Source of the DNA: Planctomycetota bacterium
GTDB lineage: Bacteria; Planctomycetota; UBA8108; JACQVS01
Assembly (NCBI GenBank): GCA_028280485.1
Contig: JANQLS010000093.1
Span: 1-41,070, forward strand
DNA: 41,070 nt
Direction of reading: 5' to 3'
The first letter of the stretch is position 1. Every line of letters begins with the position of its first letter. Positions 15,918 through 24,215 of the stretch are shown piece by piece. The position numbers and the translations under genes were made by a program. A model generated the notes under the pieces. It saw only the letters and a program-made list of their open reading frames with translations. It was not told the DNA's origin and made no database searches.

Positions 15918-16421
15918 ATGGCTGACTCCAACACAGAACCCACCTCCATCCTCCAAGAAGAAACCTTCGCTCGCTGGAGTCCTCTGGAAAATGAAGAGGC
16001 CCCCTGTGCCGTTGTTTCTGAGCGTATGGAGCTTATCTATTTGAATAAATCCGCTCGGGCTCTGATTCCTCAGGATTGGTTTGCGAAACGCTGTTGGGAA
16101 GTCTTTCCCGTTAAGGAAGAGGATTGTGTTTGGAAATGTCCCACGGTCTTCGCCGTGAATACGGCTGATTCAACCACCTACTGTGAAGAAACGTTAGCCG
16201 CTGGAGATGGATCGGGACAAACATTAGGAGTTGCCGTCGTTCCCGTGAGTGAGACCAAGCTTGGACGAGCTTCCGCCATATTGGTTTTTTGCCCGAAAGT
16301 CTTTAAAGTCGATACTGGATCGGATGCCGGTGAAGGCAGCACCATTGAAGAGCAAGCTAAAGAAGATTTTTTAAAGAACGCTAGTGAATTGGTGGCTAAG
16401 GTCATCGACCAAATTCCTTAA
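15918..16421 (+). CDS. Single-domain PAS protein with a four-cysteine pattern
   Basis: The start is supported by GAGG 7 nt upstream. The 167 residues form a PAS-like domain (about 20-130): CAVVSERMELIYLNKSARAL, then RCWEVFPVKEEDCVWKCPTV and a final strand GRASAILVFCPKV. Cysteines at 59, 70, 74 and 89 match the C-x(n)-CxxCP arrangement seen in a group of PAS domains where it may bind metal or respond to redox state; that assignment is inference. There is no kinase, cyclase or DNA-binding domain. The acidic C-terminal tail (about 135-167) could be an interaction helix. It is probably a cytoplasmic sensor module acting on an unlinked partner. Confidence 0.7.
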   Translation: MADSNTEPTSILQEETFARWSPLENEEAPCAVVSERMELIYLNKSARALIPQDWFAKRCWEVFPVKEEDCVWKCPTVFAVNTADSTTYCEETLAAGDGSGQTLGVAVVPVSETKLGRASAILVFCPKVFKVDTGSDAGEGSTIEEQAKEDFLKNASELVAKVIDQIP

Positions 16422-16797
16422 AAATAGATATAGATTTTCATTCAATTTTTGTTAGTAGTAGGCTCGCTCCGCGAGTCGTACGAAGTAGGACCGTATTATT
16501 GAGCCAAGAATTCTTACGCAATGATATGGCCCCTTCGATCCAAACGACTCTTTAAGCCCGACTCTTTAAGCTCCACGCTTTAGCGAGGGATCTTAGTGGT
16601 AGGCTCGACCTTCGAGCCGTGCGCCAAATAGTGTTTGTATACCAGCGAGCTATAGGTCTTTGTTTCGGTTCTTGAGTTGGAGCATCCCTCGCTAACGCTT
16701 CGGGCTAGTTATTGTTTTGTTTGTTACTTAAGGTTTCCTTCCTGCCTTAAGTCAATTAATCCCCTCAAGAAACGGCACACGGCGTGTGCCTACTACC
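16422..16797. repeat. Cluster of four REP-like palindromes upstream of the TRIC gene
   Basis: In order: TAGTAGGCTCGCTCCGCGAG at about 16455-16480; TAGTGGTAGGCTCGACCTTC with GAGCC at about 16594-16619; a single CCCTCGCTAACGCTTCGGGC with TAGTTA at 16685-16712; and GGCACACGGCGTGTGCC with TACTACCCTG at 16774-16800. A degenerate CGCTTTAGCGAGGGATC lies near 16577. The last ends directly at the ATG of the next gene, so the TRIC message begins in or just after a repeat. The same GGCAC-GTGTGCC-TACTACCCTGA block recurs at 17993-18020. Confidence 0.7.
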
Positions 16798-16800
16798 CTG

Positions 16801-17433
16801 ATGTACTCGATCATAGAACTTTTAGCTGTTGTTTCGTCAGCAACTTTTGGAATCCTCTTGGCCCGTCAACATCGGATGGATTTTGTCGGAGCCTTTAGCG
16901 TTGCGTTTATCGTTGCCTTCGGAGGGGGAACGCTTAGAGATCTCTGTTTAGATCGGCACCCCTTGTTTTGGATTCGGGAAGAACACTATCCGGTGATTGT
17001 CTTCCTCTTGGCATTAGCCTTGTCCTTCATTCCGAAGTTGCCGCAATCGACCGAGCGCTACTTAAATTTCCCCGATGCTTTAGGCTTAGGCCTTTTTAGC
17101 GTGGTCGGGGCTAACGCTGCATTGGAAGAGGGGACGTCTTTGTTTATCGCTTCTCTCTTTGGAGTCGTCACGGGGACTTTTGGAGGAGTGATCGGGGATG
17201 TGATCTGCAACCGCGTACCGAATCTTTTTCGTTCGGCGCCTCTTTACGCCACGTGTTCATTCTTTGGCTGTTGGTTGTTCTTTTTGCTCAATAAGGCGGG
17301 AGTACCCGAAACGTATTCAGTTGCGCTGGGGATCAGTTCTATTGTGGTGATGCGGTTATTCGCAATTAAGTTTAATTGGCGATTGCCGCAAGCGGATGAT
17401 GGCTTAAGTAGTCGGCTCACCCCGAGGCTGTGA
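16801..17433 (+). CDS. TRIC-type (UPF0126) membrane cation channel
   Basis: I use the ATG at 16801; the frame is open from a GTG at 16786 but that lies inside a palindromic repeat. The 210-residue protein has the seven-helix plan of prokaryotic TRIC channels, two inverted three-helix repeats plus one. The signature is seen twice: VAFIVAFGGGTLRDLCLDRH near 35-54 and FGVVTGTFGGVIGDVICNRV near 120-139. These trimeric channels pass K+ and similar monovalent cations across the inner membrane. The last residues (SSRLTPRL and the TGA stop) are encoded by the block AGTAGTCGGCTCACCCCGAG with GCTGTGA, that is, by the composite repeat 17405-17592. The native C-terminus may have been replaced. Confidence 0.85.
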   Translation: MYSIIELLAVVSSATFGILLARQHRMDFVGAFSVAFIVAFGGGTLRDLCLDRHPLFWIREEHYPVIVFLLALALSFIPKLPQSTERYLNFPDALGLGLFSVVGANAALEEGTSLFIASLFGVVTGTFGGVIGDVICNRVPNLFRSAPLYATCSFFGCWLFFLLNKAGVPETYSVALGISSIVVMRLFAIKFNWRLPQADDGLSSRLTPRL

Positions 17434-17592
17434 ATTTTTTCGAATTAAATTAGTAAGCCCGGAGCGTAAGCGACGGGATACGTCATCGCAATGAATCCGC
17501 ATCGGTACGTCCTTAGGAATAACACAGGGGTTTAATTCCTACTTACGAAATACTTTAGCATTGTCCCGTCGCTTACGCTCCGGGCTTATTAA
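17405..17592. repeat. Composite REPIN-like element, copy 2
   Basis: The reverse complement of this stretch matches 1761-1946. The core 17455-17587 is 133 bp with arms AAGCCCGGAGCGTAAGCGAC and GTCGCTTACGCTCCGGGCTT. The GGCTCACCCCGAGGCTGTGA block at the left forms the 3' end of the TRIC reading frame. Confidence 0.85.
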
Positions 17593-17789
17593 TATTGGTG
17601 CTTAATTCTTTGTTATGAATTTAGATTTCCTGGAATCTAAAAATTCACAACCTCCCCGTGAGTCGGGAAAGGCAGTAAAGATGTTCACTTCGCTCACGCA
17701 CTTTCTAAAGAATGAATTCGAGGGTTGATCGAGGAACTTTCGGAGCGGATTGAGAATAGAAAACGTAATAATATTTTATGTTCAAATGT

Positions 17790-17850
17790 TAACTAGCCCG
17801 AAGCGCTAGCGAGGGTGTTTTTTCCCCTCGCTAGCGCTTCGGGCTAATTA
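17790..17850. repeat. Long hairpin of TAGCCCGAAGCGCTAGCGAGG arms
   Basis: TAACTAGCCCGAAGCGCTAG with CGAGGG, a loop of T, and CCCTCGCTAGCGCTTCGGGC with TAATTA pair over about 25 bp. The same arms form a perfect 30-bp stem at 28057-28132. It lies in the spacer between the TRIC gene and the E1 gene, which converge. Confidence 0.85.
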
Positions 17851-17941
17851 GTGAATTATTAAACGAAGATTGATTTTAGGAGCAGGGCTTGGCGATCACG
17901 ACGATTAAGCGATGAGCTTATAAGTAAATCAAATAGGATTG

Positions 17942-18051
17942 CAGCTCCGGCTCACGGGGTGAGCCGACGACTATAAAACATATTGGCTTCGACGGCACCC
18001 AGCGTGTGCCTACTACCCTGAGGATGGCCGCAAACGGAGTTTGCGGACTAC
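17942..18051. repeat. Three adjacent REP-like palindromes at the 3' end of the E1 gene
   Basis: CCGGCTCACGGGGTGAGCCG with ACGACTA (about 17947-17972), GGCACCCAGCGTGTGCC with TACTACCCTGAGG (17993-18023), and GGCCGCAAACGGAGTTTGCG with GACTAC (18026-18051). On the minus strand the last begins GTAGTCCGC directly after the TAA stop of the E1 gene. Confidence 0.8.
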
Positions 18052-20538
18052 TTAAATCCCTTCGCGCTCGATGCGTTTGAGTTGTTCTTCGCTGCGATCC
18101 ATTTTGGCTTCGTGGCCGGGTAATGGGATCAGTTGTTGATGGATCGTATCTAAGATCCAGTCTGCTTGGGGGAAGAAGGTTTTCTCTAACTCGGCGGGTG
18201 GGGTAATCCAGTTTCGAGCACCGATCACGGCGACTGGAGCGTCTAAGTTGTCGAAGGCGAATTGGCTGATATTGGCAGCGATCGTATTTAAGTAGCTACC
18301 TCGAGTACAGGCATCCGCAACTAAAACGATGCGACCCGTCTTCTGAACGGAAGCGAGAACCTTTTCGTAATCGAAGGGAACCAAGCTTCTGGCATCGATG
18401 AGTTCAGCGCTCATGCCGTATTGACTTTCCAGAGTTTCGGCAGCTTCTAAGGCGGGATAGAGGCTGGCACCGATCGTCAAGATGGTGACGTCCGATCCTT
18501 CGCGTTTCACATCGGGTTCACCGATAGGAATGGTGAAGTATTCTTCAGGAACACCTTCGGGATGGAACCATTCCGTTTGGCCGTAGATCTTTTGGCTTTC
18601 GAAGAAGACCACGGGGTCGTTCCCGGCTAAGGCTGAAGCCATCAAGCCCTTAGCATCGCGAGCCGTTGAGGGGAAGACTACTTTTAAGCCGGGGATATGA
18701 GCGACGAGGGCACTCCAATCTTGAGAGTGTTGGGCGCCGTATTTGTTTCCTACGGAAACCCTCAGCACGACGGGCATCTTCAAGATGCCGGCCGACATAC
18801 CTTGCCACTTCGCCATCTGATTGAAGATCTCGTCTCCCGCGCGACCCATGAAGTCAGCGTACATCAGTTCCACCAAGGCTCGCCCTCCTTCGAGAGCGTA
18901 ACCCACGGCGCTTCCGACGATCGCTGCTTCGGAGATCGGTGAATTGAACAGTCGATGGTAGGGGAGGCTTTCGGTCATTCCGCGATAGACGGCGAAAGCG
19001 CCGTCCCAATCACGGTTTTCTTCACCGTAGGCGATCAGGCGATGGTCGTTATAGAAGTGGTGGATGATCGATTCAAACAAACCGTCTCGAATCGAGATGG
19101 CTTTGGTTTCGGGAATGCGCTCACCCGTTTCAGGGTTGAACCCTTGGCGTGATTTTTTCGAAAGCGCGATGACTCTTGAGTTTTCCTCTAAAGGTTTTCC
19201 TACATCGCCTTCTCGAACACCGGGGAGGTTCGTTTCGACTTCATGGGAGAAGTGGAAATTTGAAATACAATCAGGTTCTTGAGCGACATCGAAGCGAGGT
19301 GAGATATCGAGATCGATCGCCATGCGACAGACGCGTTTCATCTGAGCGGCGATATCGGCTTTGATGCCTTTCAATCCATCTTCATCGATGATGCGCTGGT
19401 CGACCAATTGGCGTCCCATTTCGTCGATAGGATCGACGTCCCGCCAACTTTTGATCTCTTCCCGTTCACGGTAAGCGCTGGCATCACTGGGAGAGTGACC
19501 GCTTTGACGATACGTGTTGATATCTAAAAGAACTGGGCCTTCGCCGTTATCAAGAATTTCGATCTTGCGCCTAAAGGCATCGATGACGGCTAAGGGATTG
19601 TTTCCGTCGATGGTTTCCGCGTGAAGATTGTGTTGGTTCAATCCAGCGGCGATGGTCGCTAAGCGTTCGAAACCCATCGTTTCTCCGCGAGTTTGACCTC
19701 CCATGCCGTAGAAGTTATTCATGAAGGCAAAGATGATTTTCAAGCCACCACGGAATTCGTTTTCCCACAAGCTCCAAAGCTGGCCCATAGTCGCGAAATT
19801 CATCGCTTCCCATACTGGACCGCAACCTGTCGACGCATCGCCGATATTAGCAATGGTAAAGCCAGCTTCTTTTTGTACTTTCTTATATAGGGCAGCGCCT
19901 ACGGCGATGTCGGCGCTTCCACCCACGATCGCGTTGTTGGGGTAGATGCCCAATGGAGTGAAGAAGGCGTGCATAGAGCCTCCCATGCCGCGGTTCACTC
20001 CTGTTTTTCTTCCGAAGACTTCAGCCAATAAACCGTAGAGTAAAAACTCAACCGCGAGTTCTCGTCCTTCGAGGTTGGCTTCTGAGTGACGGTTGACGAT
20101 ATCTAAGATCTCTCCGTCGAGGTAATCCGCCATGATCGCTTCTAAGTTGGAAGCTTCCATTTGGCGTATAGCGGAAAGTCCTTTAGCGATAATTTCACCG
20201 TGACTTCGATGGCTTCCGAAGATGTGAACTTCAGGACCCAGTAAAAAGGCTTCTCCCACCGCAGCAGCTTCTTGACCGATCGACAAGTGAGCCGGGCCCT
20301 TGTGATCGTAAGCTAATCCTTGATAACTCCCGAGCTTCTTGATGTGGTCGAGCATCGATTCGAATTCACGAATCACAACCATGTCTCGCCAGATGTCGAT
20401 GGCTTCAGCTTGGCTGATGTTTCCAAGCGTGATTTCATCGCTAAGCGATTTGCTATAAGAATTGACAGGGATTGAACCTAAATCGATGGTCTCCTTCCGA
20501 CGAACGTCGTCTGGAAGGATCATGAGTTTCTTCACCAT
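18052..20538 (-). CDS. 2-oxoacid dehydrogenase E1, alpha and beta subunits fused
   Basis: E1 decarboxylates a 2-oxoacid with thiamine diphosphate and passes the acyl group to lipoyl-E2. Residues about 45-440 are the alpha part: HLSIGQEAAAVGEAF near 85, the ThDP/Mg motif GDASTGCGPVWEAMN at 233-247 (GDA rather than the common GDG), and the loop RQSGHSPSDASAYRE near 345. About 480-810 is the beta part: GEENRDWDGAFAVYRG, NSPISEAAIVGSAVGYALEG, YADFMGRAGDEIFNQMAKWQ and TIGASLYPALEAAETL. At 828 residues it is a complete single-chain fusion. E2 and E3 are not nearby, so the substrate (pyruvate, branched-chain oxoacids or acetoin) cannot be set from context. The N-terminal 40 residues are an extension. 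The stop lies against a REP-like palindrome. Confidence 0.9.
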   Translation of the reverse strand: MVKKLMILPDDVRRKETIDLGSIPVNSYSKSLSDEITLGNISQAEAIDIWRDMVVIREFESMLDHIKKLGSYQGLAYDHKGPAHLSIGQEAAAVGEAFLLGPEVHIFGSHRSHGEIIAKGLSAIRQMEASNLEAIMADYLDGEILDIVNRHSEANLEGRELAVEFLLYGLLAEVFGRKTGVNRGMGGSMHAFFTPLGIYPNNAIVGGSADIAVGAALYKKVQKEAGFTIANIGDASTGCGPVWEAMNFATMGQLWSLWENEFRGGLKIIFAFMNNFYGMGGQTRGETMGFERLATIAAGLNQHNLHAETIDGNNPLAVIDAFRRKIEILDNGEGPVLLDINTYRQSGHSPSDASAYREREEIKSWRDVDPIDEMGRQLVDQRIIDEDGLKGIKADIAAQMKRVCRMAIDLDISPRFDVAQEPDCISNFHFSHEVETNLPGVREGDVGKPLEENSRVIALSKKSRQGFNPETGERIPETKAISIRDGLFESIIHHFYNDHRLIAYGEENRDWDGAFAVYRGMTESLPYHRLFNSPISEAAIVGSAVGYALEGGRALVELMYADFMGRAGDEIFNQMAKWQGMSAGILKMPVVLRVSVGNKYGAQHSQDWSALVAHIPGLKVVFPSTARDAKGLMASALAGNDPVVFFESQKIYGQTEWFHPEGVPEEYFTIPIGEPDVKREGSDVTILTIGASLYPALEAAETLESQYGMSAELIDARSLVPFDYEKVLASVQKTGRIVLVADACTRGSYLNTIAANISQFAFDNLDAPVAVIGARNWITPPAELEKTFFPQADWILDTIHQQLIPLPGHEAKMDRSEEQLKRIEREGI

Positions 20539-20743
20539 GGGGAGAGCTACTGAGTTTGTAAGGTTGTGAGGTTTCGATATCCACTGATATCGAAATGAGG
20601 CTTAGAAGTAGGGTTGAGTGAAGCCGATGTGCTTCAAAGACCAAAGAGCTATTTTATCATGTTTGGGAGGCGGGAATCGAGGGGCTAGTTCGAAGAGAAA
20701 TCACAGCCCAGAAAGCTTCGTAAGTGACTTTAATAACTATAGC

Positions 20744-21517
20744 TTAACGAATTTCAATGCGCCTTTGAAGGAAGCGTTTTTTAGTGAAATCCATCATCTG
20801 AGGGGCATCGACGATGGCATTCACCTGCAGATCTTTGAGCTCTTTGAGGTCAGGCAGGGCTTTTCGGAGGCTTGTCATGTTAATGGAGAGTTTTCGGTTA
20901 TCGCCATCGATGGCATCGGAGCTCCAGGTAAAGGCTTCCTTATTAGACTTCAAAATGGATTCCGTAATTGGAGTTTTATTGAGAATTAAATTGATCGTGG
21001 GAGATTCATCTTCGGGAGTGAAAACTGAGCGGGAGAACCGAATCTCAAGATACTCGGCGGGTTCTCGGTAGTATTTCACCACGACTTGATCTTCGGGCGT
21101 CAGCCATTCCCGTGCTCCGGGAGAGATCGCCATGATTAAAAGCGGTAGCATCGCTAACAAGCAGAAAAGCATCATAGGGAAGCCGGCCCAAGCTAAGAAT
21201 CCCGGTGGGCTTTCCGCTTTACCTTCTTGCTTGATCGTCGACTGGATGATCTTCATTCCAAGGATCGTGCCAACTCCACAAATTAAGGCCGCGAGGTAAA
21301 AGGACCACGAATCGGCGTCTCCTCCTCCCCAAGTCATCTGAAGCAAAAGATAGAGGAGGGCTACAATCAGAGCACCAATGACAAAGCGGGTGTAAATGCG
21401 GGGGGCTTTTTGTCCGGCAGGAATTTCTTCGGAGGAGGACGGTACATCAGCGGGAGATGCTTCAACCGGAGGTACGTCCGAATCAGATTGAGGGGGGAGT
21501 TGGGGTTCTTGGTTCAT
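20744..21517 (-). CDS. Membrane protein of unknown function
   Basis: The 257-residue protein has an acidic, proline-rich N-terminal tail of about 40 residues. Three membrane segments follow: about 45-63 (FVIGALIVALLYLLLQMTW), 72-90 (FYLAALICGVGTILGMKII) and 108-131 (LAWAGFPMMLFCLLAMLPLL). A soluble C-terminal domain of about 120 residues has beta strands (EYLEIRFSRS, SPTINLILNKTPI) and ends in basic residues. I do not recognise a family. It is the last gene of a tight operon with the two lipoprotein genes upstream (49-bp gap), so a joint envelope role is likely. The next gene on this strand, E1, is about 205 bp further and probably separate. Confidence 0.65.
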   Translation of the reverse strand: MNQEPQLPPQSDSDVPPVEASPADVPSSSEEIPAGQKAPRIYTRFVIGALIVALLYLLLQMTWGGGDADSWSFYLAALICGVGTILGMKIIQSTIKQEGKAESPPGFLAWAGFPMMLFCLLAMLPLLIMAISPGAREWLTPEDQVVVKYYREPAEYLEIRFSRSVFTPEDESPTINLILNKTPITESILKSNKEAFTWSSDAIDGDNRKLSINMTSLRKALPDLKELKDLQVNAIVDAPQMMDFTKKRFLQRRIEIR

Positions 21518-21566
21518 GATGCCAAAAATGATGCATCGATAGAACTCAGATTGCCACTAGATTCGA

Positions 21567-22304
21567 TTATTGACCCACAGTATATTTTTCTAAGCTGAAC
21601 TTCCCGTGAAGCCCGTTATTTTTTTTGTCGGGATCAACCGCCAGGAACATACCTTCTACTTTGCGAGTTCCTCGAAGCGTGCCGATGATTTGAAATTCAA
21701 ATTTTTCGTCATTTCCCGTGGCTCTCAGGACATGTCGATCAGGATTTAAAGGATCGCTGGTGACCCAGCCCGAAATGGCGCGGGCTTTTTGTCTCCGGGT
21801 GAGATCGTCTCCAGCAAAGTAAATTTCAACTCGCAGGCGGTCGGCGATCGGACGAGTGAGAACTCGTACTTTTAAATCTTTGATGAGATCTATCTTTGCG
21901 GAGGATTCTTCACCTGCTTCAGAAGGCTGAGTTTTTTTACCCGAGACATTGAAGACCCAAACACCAGTTTCGAGAAGTGGATTTGACGGAGGGAGAGGAG
22001 TTCCACTCTCGATCGTTTCAGTGATGAGTTCAGGTTGGGGGGGAGGGTTGATCTCCGGATCGTTCGTTGAGTCTTCCGATTTGTTTTCTTCAGAGGAAGA
22101 CTCTTCAACTTTTACATTCCCTTCTTGCATCTCTTTGAGAAGGGGATTTCGATTTCGCTCTTCTAATTTTTTACGTCGGGGGTTACCACAACTAAAAAGG
22201 AGTAATAACGATGCTAGACCGACAACAACAAGTTGAAATATTGAATTTCTAACTTGCTGTTGTGAAGGAGAGTTCCACTTAGAGTTGGAGTGATTCCTTA
22301 GCAT
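21567..22304 (-). CDS. Lipoprotein, paralogue of the gene upstream
   Basis: A lipoprotein signal ends in LLLFSC (Cys near 40). A charged linker rich in Glu, Ser and Pro follows, then a C-terminal domain (about 115-245) starting TGVWVFNVSGKKTQPS. That domain matches the neighbour at 22317-22847 in layout: both open G-V-W-x-(F/L)-x-V-x-G-(K/R)-K, both have a central FEFQIIGTLRGTRKVEGMFL or FKIQLIGNVSTPRLVKGGFY strand pair, and both end G-x-F-x-L-x-K. The two likely arose by tandem duplication. The fold looks all-beta and lipocalin-like, but that is a guess. Position 12 bp after the upstream gene indicates one transcript. Confidence 0.7.
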   Translation of the reverse strand: MLRNHSNSKWNSPSQQQVRNSIFQLVVVGLASLLLLFSCGNPRRKKLEERNRNPLLKEMQEGNVKVEESSSEENKSEDSTNDPEINPPPQPELITETIESGTPLPPSNPLLETGVWVFNVSGKKTQPSEAGEESSAKIDLIKDLKVRVLTRPIADRLRVEIYFAGDDLTRRQKARAISGWVTSDPLNPDRHVLRATGNDEKFEFQIIGTLRGTRKVEGMFLAVDPDKKNNGLHGKFSLEKYTVGQ

Positions 22305-22316
22305 TTATGAAAAAAA

Positions 22317-22847
22317 TTATTGGTCTTTAACTTTACGAAGAATAAAAGTGCCTTCGCGGCCTTCTTCCCGAGTGTGTTCATCATAAGCGTAAAAACCGCC
22401 TTTGACTAATCTTGGTGTGCTGACATTTCCAATAAGTTGAATTTTAAATTTGCGGTCACTGCCGATGACGTCGAGAACCAAGTTTTCTTTTTCGTCGAAA
22501 GTGATGGTCCCTTTGAGGGGAGTGGCGGCTTCTTTACGCTCGGTTTCTTCATCGCTGTCGTCCTTGGGAAGGAATCGAATGATGACGACTTCGGTTTCTG
22601 CATCTCCTTCTTCGACCCACTTTAACGCCACATCGACCGTAAGACCTTCGATGAGAACTTCTAAGGGGCGCTGTCGGATTTCGGATGGATTGAAACCGGG
22701 TTCTGTAATATTGAATTTACGTCCCTTCACACTGAGTTCCCAAACCCCGGGGTCGATGGTGTACTGACTGGCACAACTACTTAAGCTGGTGAGTAGAAGG
22801 GTGAATGAAAGCAGTTTAAGCCACTTGATCCATGCTTGAGAATTCAT
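22317..22847 (-). CDS. Lipoprotein, first gene of a three-gene envelope operon
   Basis: The 176-residue protein has AGGA about 10 nt before its ATG and a signal ending in LSSC (Cys24). The mature part is a single all-beta-looking domain: PGVWELSVKGRKFNITEPG near 33, DVALKWVEEGDAETEVVIIR near 75, and KFKIQLIGNVSTPRLVKGGF near 130, ending REGTFILRKVKDQ. It lacks the long linker of its paralogue at 21567-22304. Two similar lipoproteins followed by a three-span membrane protein suggest a complex at the cell envelope; no named family is recognised. Confidence 0.7.
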   Translation of the reverse strand: MNSQAWIKWLKLLSFTLLLTSLSSCASQYTIDPGVWELSVKGRKFNITEPGFNPSEIRQRPLEVLIEGLTVDVALKWVEEGDAETEVVIIRFLPKDDSDEETERKEAATPLKGTITFDEKENLVLDVIGSDRKFKIQLIGNVSTPRLVKGGFYAYDEHTREEGREGTFILRKVKDQ

Positions 22848-23251
22848 CGGAAAGCTGTCCTTTAATTATGGAATAAGCTTCGAGGTTGACCTGAAGAGTT
22901 ATCGAAACCTTGATGTTGATTAGGCATTAGGCATCATTTGCTTATCGGGGTGATGCGTTACGGACTAAAGCGAAAGGCAGTTCCACTCTCTAATTTGCTT
23001 TAGAAGTTGTAGGAAAAGCAGTTAGCCCGATTAAACAGTGAGTAAGCAGTAGCAAGTCTTATTCCCTCGTAATTTGGATCCGGTAATTTTAACCTAAATC
23101 TTAAGTTTATTAATTTCACTGACTTAAGGAATAAGTGGTTCACTCCTCTTGTATGAAGAACCTGCACCTTGTAAGTATAGTGTTTGCCTTTCACTCAGTT
23201 CTCGCCGTTTGAGGCGACACTGGATCGATTGTTCCGAAAAAAGAGAAAACC
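22848..23251. other. 404-bp divergent spacer, no gene seen
   Basis: It lies between the lipoprotein operon (leftward) and the HisN-type gene (rightward), so it should contain both promoters. I see no clear operator, repeat copy or RNA gene. A short minus-strand frame at 23000-23194 has no family features. Confidence 0.4.
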
Positions 23252-24028
23252 ATGGCTACCCCCTTTCAACGAGAACTCGACTTCGCATGTGACTTGGCTC
23301 GAGAAGCCGGTGAGGTCACATTGAAGTACTTTCAATCCGGAGTTCAGCCCGATTTTAAAAACGATTCTTCACCGGTTACGGTCGCCGACCTCGAAGCAGA
23401 AAAACTCATTCGAAAGCGGATCGAGGAAGTCTTTCCGGGCGATGGGGTTCTCGGTGAAGAGTACGGGGAACAAAAGGGTGAGAAAGGGCGCCGTTGGATC
23501 GTCGATCCCATCGACGGAACGAAAACCTTCGTTCAGGGAGTCCCGCTTTACGCGGTATTGATCGGTTTAGAGATCGAAGGCGAGTTAGAAGTGGGGGTCG
23601 TGAACATCCCGGCCCTGGGAGAACTCATCTTCGCAGCACGTGGAGGGGGCTGTTTTCTCAATGACACTCAAGTCAAGGTTTCGGATGTTTCAACGGTCGG
23701 AGAATCGTGTTTGGCTTATACCTGTTTTAGTAACTTCGATCTTGCGGGGGAGCGAGGACTCAAAGCTCGAGATCGCTTGGCTACTTCCTGTCGAGTGATG
23801 CGCGGTTGGGGCGATGCCTACGGATACACCTTGGTAGCGACTGGAAGAGCCGAGGCCGTTTTCGATCCCATCATCAATCCCTGGGACATCGCCTGCATGG
23901 TTCCCATCATCGAAGAAGCCGGGGGGAAGCTCACCGATTGGGATGGAACTCGTTCCATTTTCACCGGCCACGCCTTTGCCAGTAATGGAACGATTCATGA
24001 TGAGTTGTTGGGGACTTTGAAGGGGTAG
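23252..24028 (+). CDS. hisN: Inositol monophosphatase family protein, HisN-type histidinol-phosphatase
   Basis: These Mg-dependent phosphatases remove phosphate from histidinol phosphate, inositol phosphate or similar substrates in the cytoplasm. The full 258-residue length is present. Metal ligands are visible: GEE at 68-70, WIVDPIDGTKTFVQGVP at 82-98 (Asp85, Asp88), and NPWDIACMVPIIEEAGG near 213 (Asp of PWD). The stretch RGWGDAYGYTLVATGRAEAV is the pattern of the histidinol-phosphatase subgroup rather than of SuhB or CysQ. No other his gene is nearby, so the histidine role is family-based. The stop codon is followed after 3 bp by a TTCAAGCCCGAAGCG repeat. Confidence 0.82.
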   Translation: MATPFQRELDFACDLAREAGEVTLKYFQSGVQPDFKNDSSPVTVADLEAEKLIRKRIEEVFPGDGVLGEEYGEQKGEKGRRWIVDPIDGTKTFVQGVPLYAVLIGLEIEGELEVGVVNIPALGELIFAARGGGCFLNDTQVKVSDVSTVGESCLAYTCFSNFDLAGERGLKARDRLATSCRVMRGWGDAYGYTLVATGRAEAVFDPIINPWDIACMVPIIEEAGGKLTDWDGTRSIFTGHAFASNGTIHDELLGTLKG

Positions 24029-24029
24029 G

Positions 24030-24211
24030 ATTTCAAGCCCGAAGCGTAAGCGAGGGATCTTAGTAGTAGGCTCATATTTCAAGCCCGAAGCGTTAGCGAG
24101 GGACTAATACGAATCGTATCCCAACCCTCGCTCAGTAACATTGGTCGCTTCGCTTCTTCGTGCAATTAAGCCTTCGGCTTACGCACTTCCTAAAGATTCG
24201 GGCTTGAAATC
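24030..24211. repeat. Composite palindromic element between convergent genes
   Basis: The outer arms are GATTTCAAGCCCGAA on the left and TTCGGGCTTGAAATC on the right. Inside are two direct copies of CAAGCCCGAAGCG(T/T)(A/T)AGCGAGGGA (24034 and 24078) and an inverted CCCTCGCT at 24126. A GTAAGCCGAAGGCTTAAT-type hairpin lies near 24166-24184. It fills the whole gap between the HisN-type and acetylesterase genes, within 3-5 bp of both stop codons. Confidence 0.75.
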
Positions 24212-24215
24212 ACTA

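Noticed and set aside
16422..18051. Possible CRISPR array because of the density of palindromes
   Set aside because: The units differ in sequence, are spaced irregularly, are mostly self-complementary, and there are no equal-sized spacers or cas genes.
18697..20989. Several plus-strand frames opposite the E1 gene and its operon neighbours
   Set aside because: They are shadows of strongly supported minus-strand genes and have no family features.
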